Shown in pieces: positions 18,432 through 26,682 of a stretch of 64,000 bases of DNA (position 1 is the stretch's first letter; each line of letters begins with the position of its first letter). This DNA comes from Nocardiopsis algeriensis. Lineage in GTDB: Bacteria > Actinomycetota > Actinomycetes > Streptosporangiales > Streptosporangiaceae. The stretch is from NCBI RefSeq assembly GCF_014203695.1, contig NZ_JACHJO010000002.1, positions 273,893 to 337,892 of the forward strand, written 5' to 3'. The notes under the pieces are model-generated. The model had not been told where the DNA came from and searched no databases. It saw only the letters and a program-made list of their open reading frames with translations. The position numbers were made by a program, and so were the translations under genes.

Positions 18432-18507
18432 TGCACTGACAAGGATACTTCCGTACCCGTTGTCCGCGCCCTCCGCCTCTCCTCCTCCGGTCTCGGGGCA
18501 CGGCCGC

Positions 18508-18513
18508 TAACCT
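18508..18513 (+). promoter_or_regulatory. Leaderless -10 element for aroA
   Basis: TAACCT, 7 nt before the ATG at 18521, with no Shine-Dalgarno. Confidence 0.5.
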
Positions 18514-18520
18514 TGGTGCC

Positions 18521-19828
18521 ATGAGTGACTCCGTGTCCGCCCAGCCCGCAACCGCATCCGGCCCGCACTGGTCCGCCCCTGTCGCCCGGCGGCCGGTGAG
18601 CGCCCGGCTGTCCCTGCCCGGCTCCAAGTCCGTGACCAACCGCGCACTGGTCCTGGCCGCGCTGTCCGAGTCGCCGTGCCTGGTGCACCGTCCCCTGGTC
18701 AGCCGGGACACCGAGCTCATGGCGGACGCGCTGCGCGCCCTGGGCACGGGGATCGTCCCCGCCGGGGCGGACGGGCAGGACCTGGCCGTCACCCCCGCGC
18801 CGCTGCGCGGGCCCGCGTCGGTGGACGTGGGCAACGCGGGCACGGTGATGCGGTTCGTGCCGCCGCTGGCCGCGCTGGCCGACGGCGAGGTGGCCTTCGA
18901 CGGTGATCCGCGGGCCCGGGAGCGGCCCGTGGGCGAGCTGCTGGACGCGCTGCGCGCCCTGGGGGCCGACATCGACGACGCCGGCCGGGGCTCCCTGCCG
19001 ATGACCGTCCGCGGCACCGGTTCGGTGCGGGGCGGCGAGGTGGTGCTCGACGCCTCGGGCTCCTCCCAGTTCGTATCGGCCCTGCTGCTCGGCGGCGCCC
19101 GCTTCGAGCAGGGCGTCCACGTGCGCCACCAGGGTCCCCCGGTGCCCTCCCAGCCGCACCTGGACATGACCGTGGAGATGCTGCGCGCCGCGGGGGTGGC
19201 GGTGTCCGTCGGGGAGAACTCCTGGCGGGTGGAGCCCGGACCGGTCAAGCTCTCCCGGATCGACGTGGAGCCCGACCTGTCCAACGCGGCGCCGTTCCTG
19301 GCGGCGGCCCTGGTCACCGGCGGCGAGGTGACCGTCGAGGAGTGGCCCGAGCACACCACCCAGCCCGGCGACCAGCTGCGCTCGCTGTTCACCCGCATGG
19401 GCGGCGAGGTCTCCCGGGACGGCGGCGCGCTGACCCTGCGCGGCACCGGCCGGATCCTGGGCATCGAGGCGGACCTGCACGACGTCGGTGAGCTCACTCC
19501 CACCGTCGCAGCGGTGGCCGCGCTGGCTTCCACACCCTCCCGGATCACGGGCATCGCCCACCTGCGCCGCCACGAGACCGACCGCATCGCGGCCCTGGCC
19601 GCGGAGATCAACCGCCTGGGCGGCGACGCCGAGGAGCTTCCCGACGGTCTGGTGATCCGCCCGCGCCCGCTGCACGGCGGGGTGTTCCACTCCTACGACG
19701 ACCACCGCATGGCCACCTCCGGGGCCGTGATCGGCCTGGCGGTTCCCGGCGTGGAGGTGGAGAACATCGCCACCACCCGCAAGACCCTGCCGGACTTCCC
19801 CGGCCTGTGGGCGGAGGCCCTGGCATGA
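18521..19828 (+). CDS. aroA: 3-phosphoshikimate 1-carboxyvinyltransferase (EPSP synthase)
   Basis: 435 residues, full length. The shikimate pathway enzyme joins shikimate-3-phosphate and PEP. Visible motifs: [16 protein letters not shown] (~residues 28-43), [15 protein letters not shown] (the PEP-site NAGTxxR, ~98-112), [18 protein letters not shown], and the C-terminal [16 protein letters not shown]. The glycine of NAGT is present, so there is no sequence sign of the Ala substitution of glyphosate-insensitive enzymes. The start overlaps a likely leaderless promoter; the stop overlaps rsgA by 4 nt. The aroA-rsgA pair is conserved in mycobacteria (Rv3227-Rv3228). Confidence 0.97.
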   Translation: MSDSVSAQPATASGPHWSAPVARRPVSARLSLPGSKSVTNRALVLAALSESPCLVHRPLVSRDTELMADALRALGTGIVPAGADGQDLAVTPAPLRGPASVDVGNAGTVMRFVPPLAALADGEVAFDGDPRARERPVGELLDALRALGADIDDAGRGSLPMTVRGTGSVRGGEVVLDASGSSQFVSALLLGGARFEQGVHVRHQGPPVPSQPHLDMTVEMLRAAGVAVSVGENSWRVEPGPVKLSRIDVEPDLSNAAPFLAAALVTGGEVTVEEWPEHTTQPGDQLRSLFTRMGGEVSRDGGALTLRGTGRILGIEADLHDVGELTPTVAAVAALASTPSRITGIAHLRRHETDRIAALAAEINRLGGDAEELPDGLVIRPRPLHGGVFHSYDDHRMATSGAVIGLAVPGVEVENIATTRKTLPDFPGLWAEALA

Positions 19829-20829
19829 GCCGCACGCGGGGCGGGGGGCGCCACCTGGACGAGGACGACATCCGGGTCCGCGCCCGGGGAGGATCCCGTC
19901 CCCGCACCCGCGTCCGGCCCAAGCACGAGGACGCCGTGGAGGGCCTGGTCACCGCCGTGGACCGGGGCCGGTACCGGTGCCTGGTCGCCGACACGCCCGT
20001 CGTCGCGATGAAGGCCCGCGAACTGGGCCGCGGCTCCATCGTCGTCGGCGACCGCGTGGACGTGGTCGGCGACCTCTCGGGGCGGCCGGACACACTGGCC
20101 CGGGTCGTGAGGGTCAAGGAGCGCCGCTCCGTCCTGCGCCGCACGGCCGACGACACCGATCCGGTGGAGCGGGTGATCGTGGCCAACGCCGACCAGCTGG
20201 CGATCGTGTGCGCGCTCGCCGACCCGCCGCCCCAGCCGCGCTTCGTCGACCGCTGCCTGGTGGCCGCCTACGACGCCGGGCTCGATCCGCTCCTGTGCCT
20301 GACCAAGGCCGATCTGGCGAGCCCGGACGAGATGCTGCGCACCTACGAGCCGCTGGGACTCCCCTACGAGGTCCTGAGCCCGGAGGGGGAGCTCGAGGGG
20401 CTGCGCGACCGCCTGGCAGGCCGCACCACCGTGCTGGTCGGCTCCTCCGGGGTGGGCAAGTCCACCCTGTTCAACCGCCTCATCCCGGGCAGCGACAGGG
20501 CGGTGGGCCATGTCAACGCGGTCACCGGCCGCGGCCGCCACACGTCCACCTCGGCCGTGGCGCTGCCGTTCGAGAACGGCTGGCTCATCGACACCCCGGG
20601 CGTGCGCAGCTTCGGGCTGGCCCACATCGAACCCGAGGACATCGTCGAGGGCTTCCCCGACCTGGCCGAGCTCGCCCAGGACTGCCCGCCCGGCTGCTCC
20701 CACCAACCCGGCGAGCCCGACTGCGCGGTCACGGCCGCCCTGGACCGCGGTGAGGCCGACCCCGAGCGCGTCGCCTCCCTGCGCCGCCTCCTCGCGAGCC
20801 GCGAGGGCGAGGCCGACCAGGACGACTGA
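19825..20829 (+). CDS. rsgA: Ribosome small-subunit-dependent GTPase A
   Basis: 334 residues. Circularly permuted GTPase order: the G4-like LTKAD (~residue 159) comes before the P-loop GSSGVGKST (~207-215), the G2-like GRGRHTSTS and the G3 DTPGVRSFG. An N-terminal OB-like domain and a C-terminal zinc finger ([14 protein letters not shown]) complete the family pattern. RsgA acts in late 30S maturation. I use the ATG at 19825, inside the aroA stop (ATGA), rather than an upstream in-frame ATG at 19807, since coupling to aroA is the usual layout. Confidence 0.96.
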   Translation: MSRTRGGGRHLDEDDIRVRARGGSRPRTRVRPKHEDAVEGLVTAVDRGRYRCLVADTPVVAMKARELGRGSIVVGDRVDVVGDLSGRPDTLARVVRVKERRSVLRRTADDTDPVERVIVANADQLAIVCALADPPPQPRFVDRCLVAAYDAGLDPLLCLTKADLASPDEMLRTYEPLGLPYEVLSPEGELEGLRDRLAGRTTVLVGSSGVGKSTLFNRLIPGSDRAVGHVNAVTGRGRHTSTSAVALPFENGWLIDTPGVRSFGLAHIEPEDIVEGFPDLAELAQDCPPGCSHQPGEPDCAVTAALDRGEADPERVASLRRLLASREGEADQDD

Positions 20830-20836
20830 GTGTGCC

Positions 20837-20874
20837 GGGCCCGGGCTCTCCCCCACCGGCGCGGGCCCGGGCCG
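20837..20874 (+). terminator. Hairpin after aroA-rsgA
   Basis: GGCCCGGGC (20838-20846) pairs with GCCCGGGCC (20865-20873), 8 nt past the rsgA stop. No T-tract. Confidence 0.55.
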
Positions 20875-20973
20875 CACCACCGGTCGCGGCCCTGCCCGGT
20901 GCGGCGAACGGCACGTCCGCCGACATCACGCACACCCCGCCCCGGTGCGCCGGGGAGGAGCGGGACGTGCTCC

Positions 20974-21249
20974 TCAGAGATCGACGGTGCCGCCGCAACG
21001 CCAGTAGCGGGTCCGGTCGCGTTCCAGGAACCCCTCTTCGAGGAGACTGCCCCGCAGGACGGGGACGTTCTCGCTGAACCTCCGCAGGACGGCGTTGACC
21101 TGTGGCTCCGTGTAGCGGACGCCCGGTTCGAAGGCCCCGGCCACCTGGTCGAGCAGGAGCAGTCTGTCGTGGCGGCGCACGGGAATCGCGGTGATGCGGC
21201 CGGCGCGCATGTAGGCGCGCAGTGCCTCCTCGCGCTCCTGTTCCGTCAT
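20974..21249 (-). CDS. DUF2087 domain protein
   Basis: 91 residues. The C-terminal two-thirds fits DUF2087: a helix with LLLLDQVAGAFEPGVRYTE, then VNAVLRRFSENVPVLRGSL and GFLERDRTRYWR. DUF2087 is of unknown function and often occurs fused to or beside HTH regulators, where it may itself bind nucleic acid. Here the ATG at 21249 overlaps the stop of a TetR-family gene by 4 nt, so the two are co-translated and probably act together (inference). Confidence 0.82.
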   Translation of the reverse strand: MTEQEREEALRAYMRAGRITAIPVRRHDRLLLLDQVAGAFEPGVRYTEPQVNAVLRRFSENVPVLRGSLLEEGFLERDRTRYWRCGGTVDL

Positions 21250-21851
21250 CGGCGGCTCCCGTTCGGGGTGTCCCCCTGCCTGCTCGGGCTGCTGCCGAGC
21301 AGCATTCCGTGAACGACGGTCTCGACCCGGCGCGCGGCCTCGTCCAGACCGATGGGCTGAAGAGTGTACGACACGGTCAGACGCGTGCTCACGTCCGCGA
21401 CCGCCTCCGCCAGTGACGGTTCCAGGTGCGGGAGGTTCGCGCGGAGCGTCGCCGCGATCCGCTCCACCAGGACGTCCAACAGGGGCGCGGAGCGGGTGGT
21501 CAGCACCGGCAGCAGTTCCCGGTCGCCCGTGACCACGGCGCGCAGCAGCGGGTTGCGTTCCGCGGACGACAGCACCAGGACGGTGGACCTGCCCAGGGCG
21601 TGCACCGGGTTGCTGCCCTCGGCCTCCAGAACCCGCATCACGTCGTCCAGCAGCGCACCGACCTCGCGGACCACGACGGCCTGGAGGAGGCCTTCCTTGC
21701 TGCCGAACACGTTGTACAGGGTCTGTCTCGACACCCCGGCCGCCGCCGCGACATCGGCCATGCGGCAGTCGGCCCAGCCACCGGAGACGACTTCGGCGTA
21801 CGCGGCATCCGTCAACCGCTCCCGAGCAGGCGTACGCTGTCTGGTCTCCAT
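21246..21851 (-). CDS. TetR-family transcriptional regulator
   Basis: 201 residues. The N-terminal helix-turn-helix reads DVAAAAGVSRQTLYNVFGSKEGLL (~residues 35-58), a clear TetR_N. The C-terminal ligand domain is not assignable. I choose ATG 21851, preceded by GGAGG at an 8-nt spacing, over an in-frame GTG at 21884. It is followed by the DUF2087 gene. The regulon is unknown; the nearest divergent gene is hisN beyond a tandem repeat, and the efflux operon at 23.2 kb is about 1.4 kb away. Confidence 0.88.
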   Translation of the reverse strand: METRQRTPARERLTDAAYAEVVSGGWADCRMADVAAAAGVSRQTLYNVFGSKEGLLQAVVVREVGALLDDVMRVLEAEGSNPVHALGRSTVLVLSSAERNPLLRAVVTGDRELLPVLTTRSAPLLDVLVERIAATLRANLPHLEPSLAEAVADVSTRLTVSYTLQPIGLDEAARRVETVVHGMLLGSSPSRQGDTPNGSRR

Positions 21852-21947
21852 GACCCCATCCTCCCATCCGGTGCCCCGTCGCACGTCCCGGAGAAGGAGC
21901 CTCGGAGACCGTCCTCCGCGGGCGGGGACGGACGGCGGGTGGGGATG

Positions 21948-22095
21948 GCCGGCCGTTGAGGGTGGTGGGGGGAGACGGGCAGGCAGGACCGCGGCCGGAG
22001 GCCGGCCGTTGAGGGTGGTGGGGGGAGACGGGCGGGCAGAACCGCGGCCGGAGGCCGGCCGTTGAGGGTGGTGGGGGGAGACGGGCGGGCAAGAG
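21948..22095 (+). repeat. Tandem repeat C: three copies of a 53-bp unit
   Basis: The core GGCCGTTGAGGGTGGTGG recurs at 53-bp spacing (GTTGAG at 21955, 22008 and 22061) followed each time by GGGAGACGGGC. A related single copy lies in block B near 30810-30861. The array is in the divergent tetR-hisN interval. There are no spacers, so it is not a CRISPR. Confidence 0.9.
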
Positions 22096-22143
22096 TCCGG
22101 TCAATCATGTGTGCCGCCTTGGCCATGCCCCCGCCCGGACCGG

Positions 22144-22149
22144 TAGCGT
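22144..22149 (+). promoter_or_regulatory. Leaderless -10 element for hisN
   Basis: TAGCGT, 8 nt before the ATG at 22158; no Shine-Dalgarno is present. The -35 region lies about 30 bp downstream of tandem repeat C. Confidence 0.45.
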
Positions 22150-22157
22150 TACCGCTC

Positions 22158-22964
22158 ATGGCGTCCTTTGACGATGATCTACGGCTGGCCCACGTGCTCG
22201 CCGACGCTGCCGACGACATCGCGATGAAGCGGTTCCGCGCGCTCGACCTCGTGGTCGACACCAAGCCCGACCTCACTCCGGTGACCGAGGCCGACCGGCT
22301 GGTCGAGGAGACCCTCCGCGGCGTCCTGTCGCGGGCCCGGCCCCGCGACGCCGTCGTGGGCGAGGAGTACGGCAGGACGGGGAACAGCGACCGGGTGTGG
22401 GTCATCGACCCCATCGACGGCACCAAGAACTACGTGCGCGGCGTCCCGGTGTGGGCGACGCTCATCGCCCTGATGGAGGGCGACCGCACCGTGGTCGGTG
22501 TGGTGTCGGCCCCGGCGCTCCAGCGCCGCTGGTGGGCTTCCCTGGGCGGTGGCACCTGGCAGGGCCGCAGCCTGTCGAAGGCCTCGCGCTGCCAGGTGTC
22601 GAAGGTGTCGGAACTCACCAACGCCTCGCTGAGCTTCTCCTCGCTCACGGGATGGGAGGAGCAGGGACGCCTCGACTCGTTCCTGGGCCTGACCCGCTCG
22701 GTGTGGCGCACCCGCGCCTACGGTGACTTCTGGTCGCACGTGATGGTGGCCGAGGGCGTCGTCGACGTCTCCGCCGAGCCGGAGCTGTCCGTGTGGGACG
22801 CGGCGCCCCTGCCCATCATCCTGGAGGAGGCGGGAGGTCGGGCGACGAACCTGCGCGGCGACGGCTTCGTCGACGGCGGTGCGCTGGTGTGTACCAACGG
22901 TGCGCTGCACGACCAGGTCCTCACATGGCTCGACAGCGGCCCCACACCCCTGCGCAGCGTCTGA
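22158..22964 (+). CDS. hisN: Inositol-monophosphatase-like histidinol-phosphatase
   Basis: 268 residues. The metal-dependent IMPase fold shows in VGEEYG (~residues 66-71), DPIDGTKNYVRGVPVWA (~86-102, the metal-binding DPxDGT) and WDAAPLPIILEEAGG (~211-225). The pattern is that of actinobacterial HisN, which removes phosphate from histidinol-phosphate, the penultimate step of histidine synthesis; general inositol or sugar phosphatase activity cannot be excluded. Long in-frame extension upstream exists, but ATG 22158 gives the family N-terminus and has a -10-like hexamer 8 nt before it. Confidence 0.88.
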   Translation: MASFDDDLRLAHVLADAADDIAMKRFRALDLVVDTKPDLTPVTEADRLVEETLRGVLSRARPRDAVVGEEYGRTGNSDRVWVIDPIDGTKNYVRGVPVWATLIALMEGDRTVVGVVSAPALQRRWWASLGGGTWQGRSLSKASRCQVSKVSELTNASLSFSSLTGWEEQGRLDSFLGLTRSVWRTRAYGDFWSHVMVAEGVVDVSAEPELSVWDAAPLPIILEEAGGRATNLRGDGFVDGGALVCTNGALHDQVLTWLDSGPTPLRSV

Positions 22965-22999
22965 GCCCGCCGCACCCGTCCGAGCGCAGAGCATCGACG

Positions 23000-23028
23000 C
23001 CCTCACATGCGGTAATACCATGTGAGGG
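23000..23028 (+). promoter_or_regulatory. 29-bp palindromic operator over a -10 element, upstream of the ABC operon
   Basis: Arms CCCTCACATG (23000-23009) and CATGTGAGGG (23019-23028) are perfect reverse complements around the 9-nt centre CGGTAATAC. The centre contains TAATAC, a good -10 candidate (23013-23018), though no clear -35 is visible. A regulator bound here would block transcription of the efflux operon. It could instead be read as a hairpin after hisN, but it has no T-tract and a better hairpin follows. Confidence 0.6.
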
Positions 23029-23043
23029 CACTGCTCTCCGGAG

Positions 23044-23067
23044 CCCGTGGCCGCTTCCGGCCACGGG
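23044..23067 (+). terminator. Hairpin in the leader of the ABC operon / after hisN
   Basis: CCCGTGGCCG and CGGCCACGGG form a perfect 10-bp stem with a CTTC loop. It may terminate hisN readthrough or structure the efflux leader. Confidence 0.5.
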
Positions 23068-23208
23068 AGGACAGAGGAATCTCCGCACCGGAGCGAACCG
23101 AAACCGCGGCCGTCCGCGATGGGTCTGGTGAAACCCGCCCCCGCGGGTGCGCACCGCACCGCTGCCGTCAGGGCAGCTCCCCCCCACAGACCCACGGAAG
23201 GGGGCCGT

Positions 23209-24459
23209 ATGCTGCGTTCCCTCACAGCCGGGATCGTGCTGGCCTTCGCCGGTTCCCGGGCCAACGTCGCCCGGACCATCCTGTCCTGCGCCGGCATCGT
23301 CGTCGGCGTGGGTTCGCTGATCCTCGTCGTCACCGGCAGCGACTTCGGCGAGCGCTTCGCCATCGCCTACAGCGAGACCAACGCCGGACGCGCCGCGACC
23401 TTCGAGATCTCGGTGATGGAGGAGGTCTCCGACCAGGAGGCGCTGGAGGAGGACATCCGCCGCGCGGGCGCGCAGGAGGTCTCCCTCTTCCAGACGCCCT
23501 CCGCTTCCGTCCTCCTCCGGTCGGGCGGCACCGTCATCGACACGGCCGACTTCCGCGGCGTCGACGCCTCCCTCGGTGAGATCCGCAGGTTCACCATGGC
23601 CGAGGGCCGCTGGTTCACCGAGGCCGACCTGGAGTCGCGCGTCCCCGTCCTGGTCGTCAACGAGGACCTGGCGAACGCCATGGGCGACCGCGAGCGGGTC
23701 CAGATCGGCACCGACCGGTGGACCGACGTACGCATTGTCGGGGTCCTGGAGTCCAGCGGGACGGACTTCACCTGGCAGAGCGCCTACCTCCTGCGCTCCC
23801 CCGCTTCCGAGGACCTGCTCTTCGGCCCGCCTCCGCCTGGCCAGGCCGATCCCTACGGGGACTACATGCCCTCCGGCGGGGTCACGTACCTGGCCCGGAT
23901 CGACCCCGGGGATCCGGCCGCCCAGGACCCGACCGGCACGATGTTCCACGAACGGCTCACCTCGACCGCCTGGAGGTGGGGTGTCCGAAGCAGCGATTCC
24001 GTGTGGGGCTATCGGATCGACGGGGCCGATGTCATCGAGGATGCCGTCACCTACCTCTCCTGGGGCCTGGCGGGCATCGCCGCCATCACCCTCACGACCG
24101 GCCTGCTCGGCGTGCTCAACGTCGGCCTGGTCACCGTCCGGGAGCGGCGCCGCGAACTGGCCACCTACCGCGCCCTGGGGGCGAGCCGCTTCACGCTGTT
24201 CGTGGTGGTGGTGATGGAGTCGGTCGTGGTCTCCCTCGTGGCCGGCGTCATCGCCCTGCTCGCGTGCTGGGCCCTGGTCACCGCCGCGGCCGCGGTCCTG
24301 GAATCTTTCGTCAGCCTGCCGACCGGCGTCGCCCTCGCGATTCCGCCGAGCGGTGTCCTCGTGGGGCTCGGCAGCGCCGCCGCGGTCGGCCTTCTCGCCG
24401 GGATCGTCCCGGCGATGCGGGCACTGCGCTCGTCCGTCGTCGCCGGTCTCCGGGAATAG
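23209..24459 (+). CDS. MacB-like ABC transporter permease (FtsX domain)
   Basis: 416 residues. One membrane helix near residues 10-35 (VARTILSCAGIVVGVGSLILVV), a ~230-residue extracytoplasmic MacB-type domain, then three helices from about residue 283 to the C-terminus with the FtsX pattern (RERRRELATYRALGASRFTLF, later LLAGIVPAMRALR). This is the permease topology of MacB-type efflux and lipoprotein exporters. ATG 23209 follows GGAAGGGGG. First of three tightly spaced genes (permease, adaptor, ATPase). Substrate unknown; antimicrobial peptides or lipids are typical for the class (inference). Confidence 0.9.
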   Translation: MLRSLTAGIVLAFAGSRANVARTILSCAGIVVGVGSLILVVTGSDFGERFAIAYSETNAGRAATFEISVMEEVSDQEALEEDIRRAGAQEVSLFQTPSASVLLRSGGTVIDTADFRGVDASLGEIRRFTMAEGRWFTEADLESRVPVLVVNEDLANAMGDRERVQIGTDRWTDVRIVGVLESSGTDFTWQSAYLLRSPASEDLLFGPPPPGQADPYGDYMPSGGVTYLARIDPGDPAAQDPTGTMFHERLTSTAWRWGVRSSDSVWGYRIDGADVIEDAVTYLSWGLAGIAAITLTTGLLGVLNVGLVTVRERRRELATYRALGASRFTLFVVVVMESVVVSLVAGVIALLACWALVTAAAAVLESFVSLPTGVALAIPPSGVLVGLGSAAAVGLLAGIVPAMRALRSSVVAGLRE

Positions 24460-24469
24460 GAGCACAGAA

Positions 24470-25489
24470 GTGAAGAAGTGGATCATCATCGGCTCGGTCG
24501 CACTGCTGCTGGTGGCGCTGGCGGGCTCGGGCTACTTCCTGCTGAACCGCTCGGGCGGTGGCGGGGACGGGGAGTTCATCGACGAGGCGGCAGACCTCGG
24601 CGGGGTGCCCCACACCGTCGAACTGGGCTCGATCAACTCGGTGGTCGTCCTGGACGCCACCGTCCGGGCCGAGCCGGGTGAGGCCGTCGAGGCCCGGAAG
24701 GGCGGCGAGGTCGCCCACGTGTGGATCGCCGAGGGCGCCGAGGTGGACCAGGGCGCGCCGATCGTCAACGTGAGGGTTCCCGACGAGTCGGCGCCGGCCC
24801 CCGAGGAAGGGGAGGGCTCTCCCTCCGCCCCCGCGACCACAGAGGTCACCCTGTACGCTCCCATCGGCGGCGTGGTCTCGGGCCTGGACCGCGTGCAGGT
24901 CGGCGACGTCCTCGAGCCGGGGGCCGTCGTGGCCACGGTCGCTCCCGAGAAGTTCCGCGCGGTCGCGCAGATCCCCGCCAACGACCTCTACCGGTTCTAC
25001 GAGGAACCCGGTGACATCGTGCTGGAGATCACCAAGGGCCCGGCCGCCGAGCAGTGCGACTTCCTCTCCCTGGGTCCGTCCGAGAGCTCTTCGGTCCCTG
25101 AGGGCGAGGAGGCCGGCGACGCGGGCGGCGGAGGCACCGTCGAACTGGCCTGCCGGATTCCCTCCGACCTCCAGGTGTTCGACGGCGTACAGGGAAAGCT
25201 GTCGGTCTCCACCGGCAAGGTGAGCAACGTCGTGGTCGTCCCTGCGACGGCTGTGCGCGGCAACTCCGAGAAGGGCGAGGTCCTGGTCGTGTCCTCCGAC
25301 GGCGCCGAGGAGGCCCGCGAGGTCGAACTGGGCATCACCGACGGCTCCCTCGTCGAGGTGGTCTCGGGGCTCAGCGCCGGTGAGCAGGTCGTCGACCCGA
25401 TTCCCCTCGATCCGCGCTTCGACGTCCCCGGCGCGCACATGGAGGAGATGCCCGAGGACGAGTTCCACGTCGAGTCGGAGGAGGGGTAG
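24470..25489 (+). CDS. HlyD/MacA-type periplasmic adaptor protein
   Basis: 339 residues. A single N-terminal membrane anchor (residues ~4-26) is followed by a split biotinyl/lipoyl-like hairpin domain (GEAVEARKGGEVAHVWIAEGAEVDQG and TLYAPIGGVVSGLDRVQVGDVLEPG), and beta-barrel and membrane-proximal domains (VVVVPATAVRG, VELGITDGSLVEVVSGLSAGEQVV). No long coiled coil is seen between the lipoyl halves, only an acidic Pro/Ser linker, as usual in Gram-positive MacA-like proteins that need no outer-membrane duct. GTG 24470 follows AGGAG at good spacing. It ends immediately before the ATPase ATG. Confidence 0.88.
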   Translation: MKKWIIIGSVALLLVALAGSGYFLLNRSGGGGDGEFIDEAADLGGVPHTVELGSINSVVVLDATVRAEPGEAVEARKGGEVAHVWIAEGAEVDQGAPIVNVRVPDESAPAPEEGEGSPSAPATTEVTLYAPIGGVVSGLDRVQVGDVLEPGAVVATVAPEKFRAVAQIPANDLYRFYEEPGDIVLEITKGPAAEQCDFLSLGPSESSSVPEGEEAGDAGGGGTVELACRIPSDLQVFDGVQGKLSVSTGKVSNVVVVPATAVRGNSEKGEVLVVSSDGAEEAREVELGITDGSLVEVVSGLSAGEQVVDPIPLDPRFDVPGAHMEEMPEDEFHVESEEG

Positions 25490-26203
25490 ATGGCCGTCGG
25501 TGCCGCGGCCCCCGCGCTCTCCCGCCCCGGGACCGCGCCCCTGCTACGGGCGGAGGGCATCACCCGGCACTTCACGGTGTCGGGCACCCGTATCGACGTG
25601 CTCCACGACTGCACGTTCGAGGTGGGCCGGGGAGAGGTCGTCGCGATCGTCGGCCAGTCCGGCTCGGGCAAGTCCACCCTGCTCAACGTGCTCGGCCTGC
25701 TCGACCGGCCGAGCAGCGGAACCTACGACTTCGACGGAGTGGACACCACCCGGCTGCGCGAAGGCGCCCGCTCCCGCCTGCGCGGGGAGGGCATCGGGTT
25801 CGTGTTCCAGCAGTTCCACCTGCTGGAGCGGAGGACCGCGCTGGCCAACGTCGGCGTCCCGCTGGTACTGGCGGGCGTCCCCGCGCTGCGGCGCCGGGCG
25901 CGGGCGCGCGAACTGCTGGAGTCGGTCGGGCTGGAGCACCGCCTCCACTCCCGGCCCCACCAGCTGTCCGGCGGTGAGCAGCAGCGTGTGGCGCTGGCCA
26001 GGGCCCTGAGCCGCGATCCCGCCCTCGTCCTCGCCGACGAGCCCACGGGCGCCCTGGACGCCGCCAGCAGCACCATGATCATGGACCAGTTGCTGGAGCA
26101 GGCCAGGGTCCGCGACGCCGCGGTGATCGTGGTGACGCACGATCCGAAGGTGGCGGAGCGGGCCGACCGCGTGATCCAGCTGGTGGAGGGGCGCACCCGC
26201 TGA
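25490..26203 (+). CDS. ABC transporter ATP-binding protein (MacB/LolD type)
   Basis: 237 residues, one nucleotide-binding domain. Walker A GQSGSGKSTL (~residues 53-62), Q-loop in VFQQFHLLERRTALANV, signature LSGGEQQRVALARAL (~159-173), Walker B VLADEPTGALD and the H-loop VTHDPKV. The FQQFHLL and NV pattern is typical of the MacB/LolD subgroup. The ATG at 25490 directly follows the adaptor stop, so the three genes form one operon ending in a strong hairpin at 26210-26246. Confidence 0.93.
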   Translation: MAVGAAAPALSRPGTAPLLRAEGITRHFTVSGTRIDVLHDCTFEVGRGEVVAIVGQSGSGKSTLLNVLGLLDRPSSGTYDFDGVDTTRLREGARSRLRGEGIGFVFQQFHLLERRTALANVGVPLVLAGVPALRRRARARELLESVGLEHRLHSRPHQLSGGEQQRVALARALSRDPALVLADEPTGALDAASSTMIMDQLLEQARVRDAAVIVVTHDPKVAERADRVIQLVEGRTR

Positions 26204-26209
26204 GCGGGA

Positions 26210-26246
26210 GGCCGTGTGCCGTCCGGATCCCGGGCGGCACACGGCC
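26210..26246 (+). terminator. Terminator of the ABC efflux operon
   Basis: A perfect 12-bp stem (26210-26221 with 26235-26246) and a 13-nt loop, starting 7 nt after the stop codon. Confidence 0.75.
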
Positions 26247-26268
26247 CCGAGGTTCCGGGAGAAGCAGA

Positions 26269-26296
26269 AGAGCCGGGTGCGTGCGCACCCGGCTCT
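26269..26296 (-). terminator. Hairpin after the first initiator tRNA
   Basis: A perfect 13-bp stem (26269-26281 with 26284-26296), 6 nt from the tRNA 3' end on the minus strand; followed there by CTTCTGCTTCT. It can also back up the ABC operon terminator from the other side. Confidence 0.75.
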
Positions 26297-26301
26297 CCGG
26301 T

Positions 26302-26378
26302 TGGTAGCGGGGACAGGATTTGAACCTGCGACCTCTGGGTTATGAGCCCAGCGAGCTACCGAACTGCTCCACCCCGCG
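26302..26378 (-). tRNA. Initiator tRNA-fMet (CAT), copy 1
   Basis: 77 nt including the encoded CCA. The cloverleaf has anticodon CAT, and two initiator hallmarks are visible: an unpaired C1 opposite U72 at the acceptor end, and three successive G:C pairs (GGG/CCC) at the base of the anticodon loop. TTGCCA and TAGACT on the minus strand, 16 nt apart (26412-26417 and 26390-26395), form its own promoter. Confidence 0.95.
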
Positions 26379-26389
26379 TTGTTGTTCCC

Positions 26390-26417
26390 AGTCTAAGGGG
26401 TTTCCCCCTGGTGGCAA
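26390..26417 (-). promoter_or_regulatory. Promoter of initiator tRNA copy 1
   Basis: Minus-strand TTGCCA (26417-26412) and TAGACT (26395-26390) with a 16-nt spacer, 11 nt before the mature 5' end. Confidence 0.6.
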
Positions 26418-26468
26418 ATCGGCCTCCGCCTGGGAGACCTCGGGAACGCCACCTTCCTGCAAAGCACC

Positions 26469-26492
26469 GGCCCCGGGATTCCTCCCGGGGCC
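26469..26492 (-). terminator. Hairpin after initiator tRNA copy 2
   Basis: GGCCCCGGGA and TCCCGGGGCC form a perfect 10-bp stem with loop TTCC, 6 nt from the tRNA 3' end, so the two tRNAs are probably separate transcription units. Confidence 0.7.
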
Positions 26493-26498
26493 GCGCCC

Positions 26499-26575
26499 TG
26501 GTAGCGGGGACAGGATTTGAACCTGCGACCTCTGGGTTATGAGCCCAGCGAGCTACCGAACTGCTCCACCCCGCG
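26499..26575 (-). tRNA. Initiator tRNA-fMet (CAT), copy 2
   Basis: 77 nt, identical in sequence to the copy at 26302-26378 and lying 197 bp away. Same CAT anticodon, C1:U72 mismatch and GGG/CCC anticodon stem. A good promoter (TTGGGC, 17 nt, TACTGT) lies at 26589-26617 on the minus strand. Confidence 0.95.
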
Positions 26576-26588
26576 TCGGTGTTCCTCC

Positions 26589-26617
26589 ACAGTAGCGCTC
26601 TTTGCCGTCAGGCCCAA
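26589..26617 (-). promoter_or_regulatory. Promoter of initiator tRNA copy 2
   Basis: Minus-strand TTGGGC (26617-26612) and TACTGT (26594-26589) with a 17-nt spacer. Confidence 0.6.
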
Positions 26618-26647
26618 ATCACTTCTCCGGGCACGCCGCGACGGCGA

Positions 26648-26676
26648 AGGGGGCGGACCTGTCGGCCCGCCCCCTG
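26648..26676 (-). terminator. Hairpin after the UPF0182 gene
   Basis: GGGGGCGG and CCGCCCCC arms flank a short loop just downstream (minus strand) of the stop at 26683. Confidence 0.5.
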
Positions 26677-26682
26677 CTCGGG

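Noticed and set aside
21948-22095. Possible CRISPR array
   Set aside because: The 53-bp units are contiguous with no unique spacers, and no cas genes are present.
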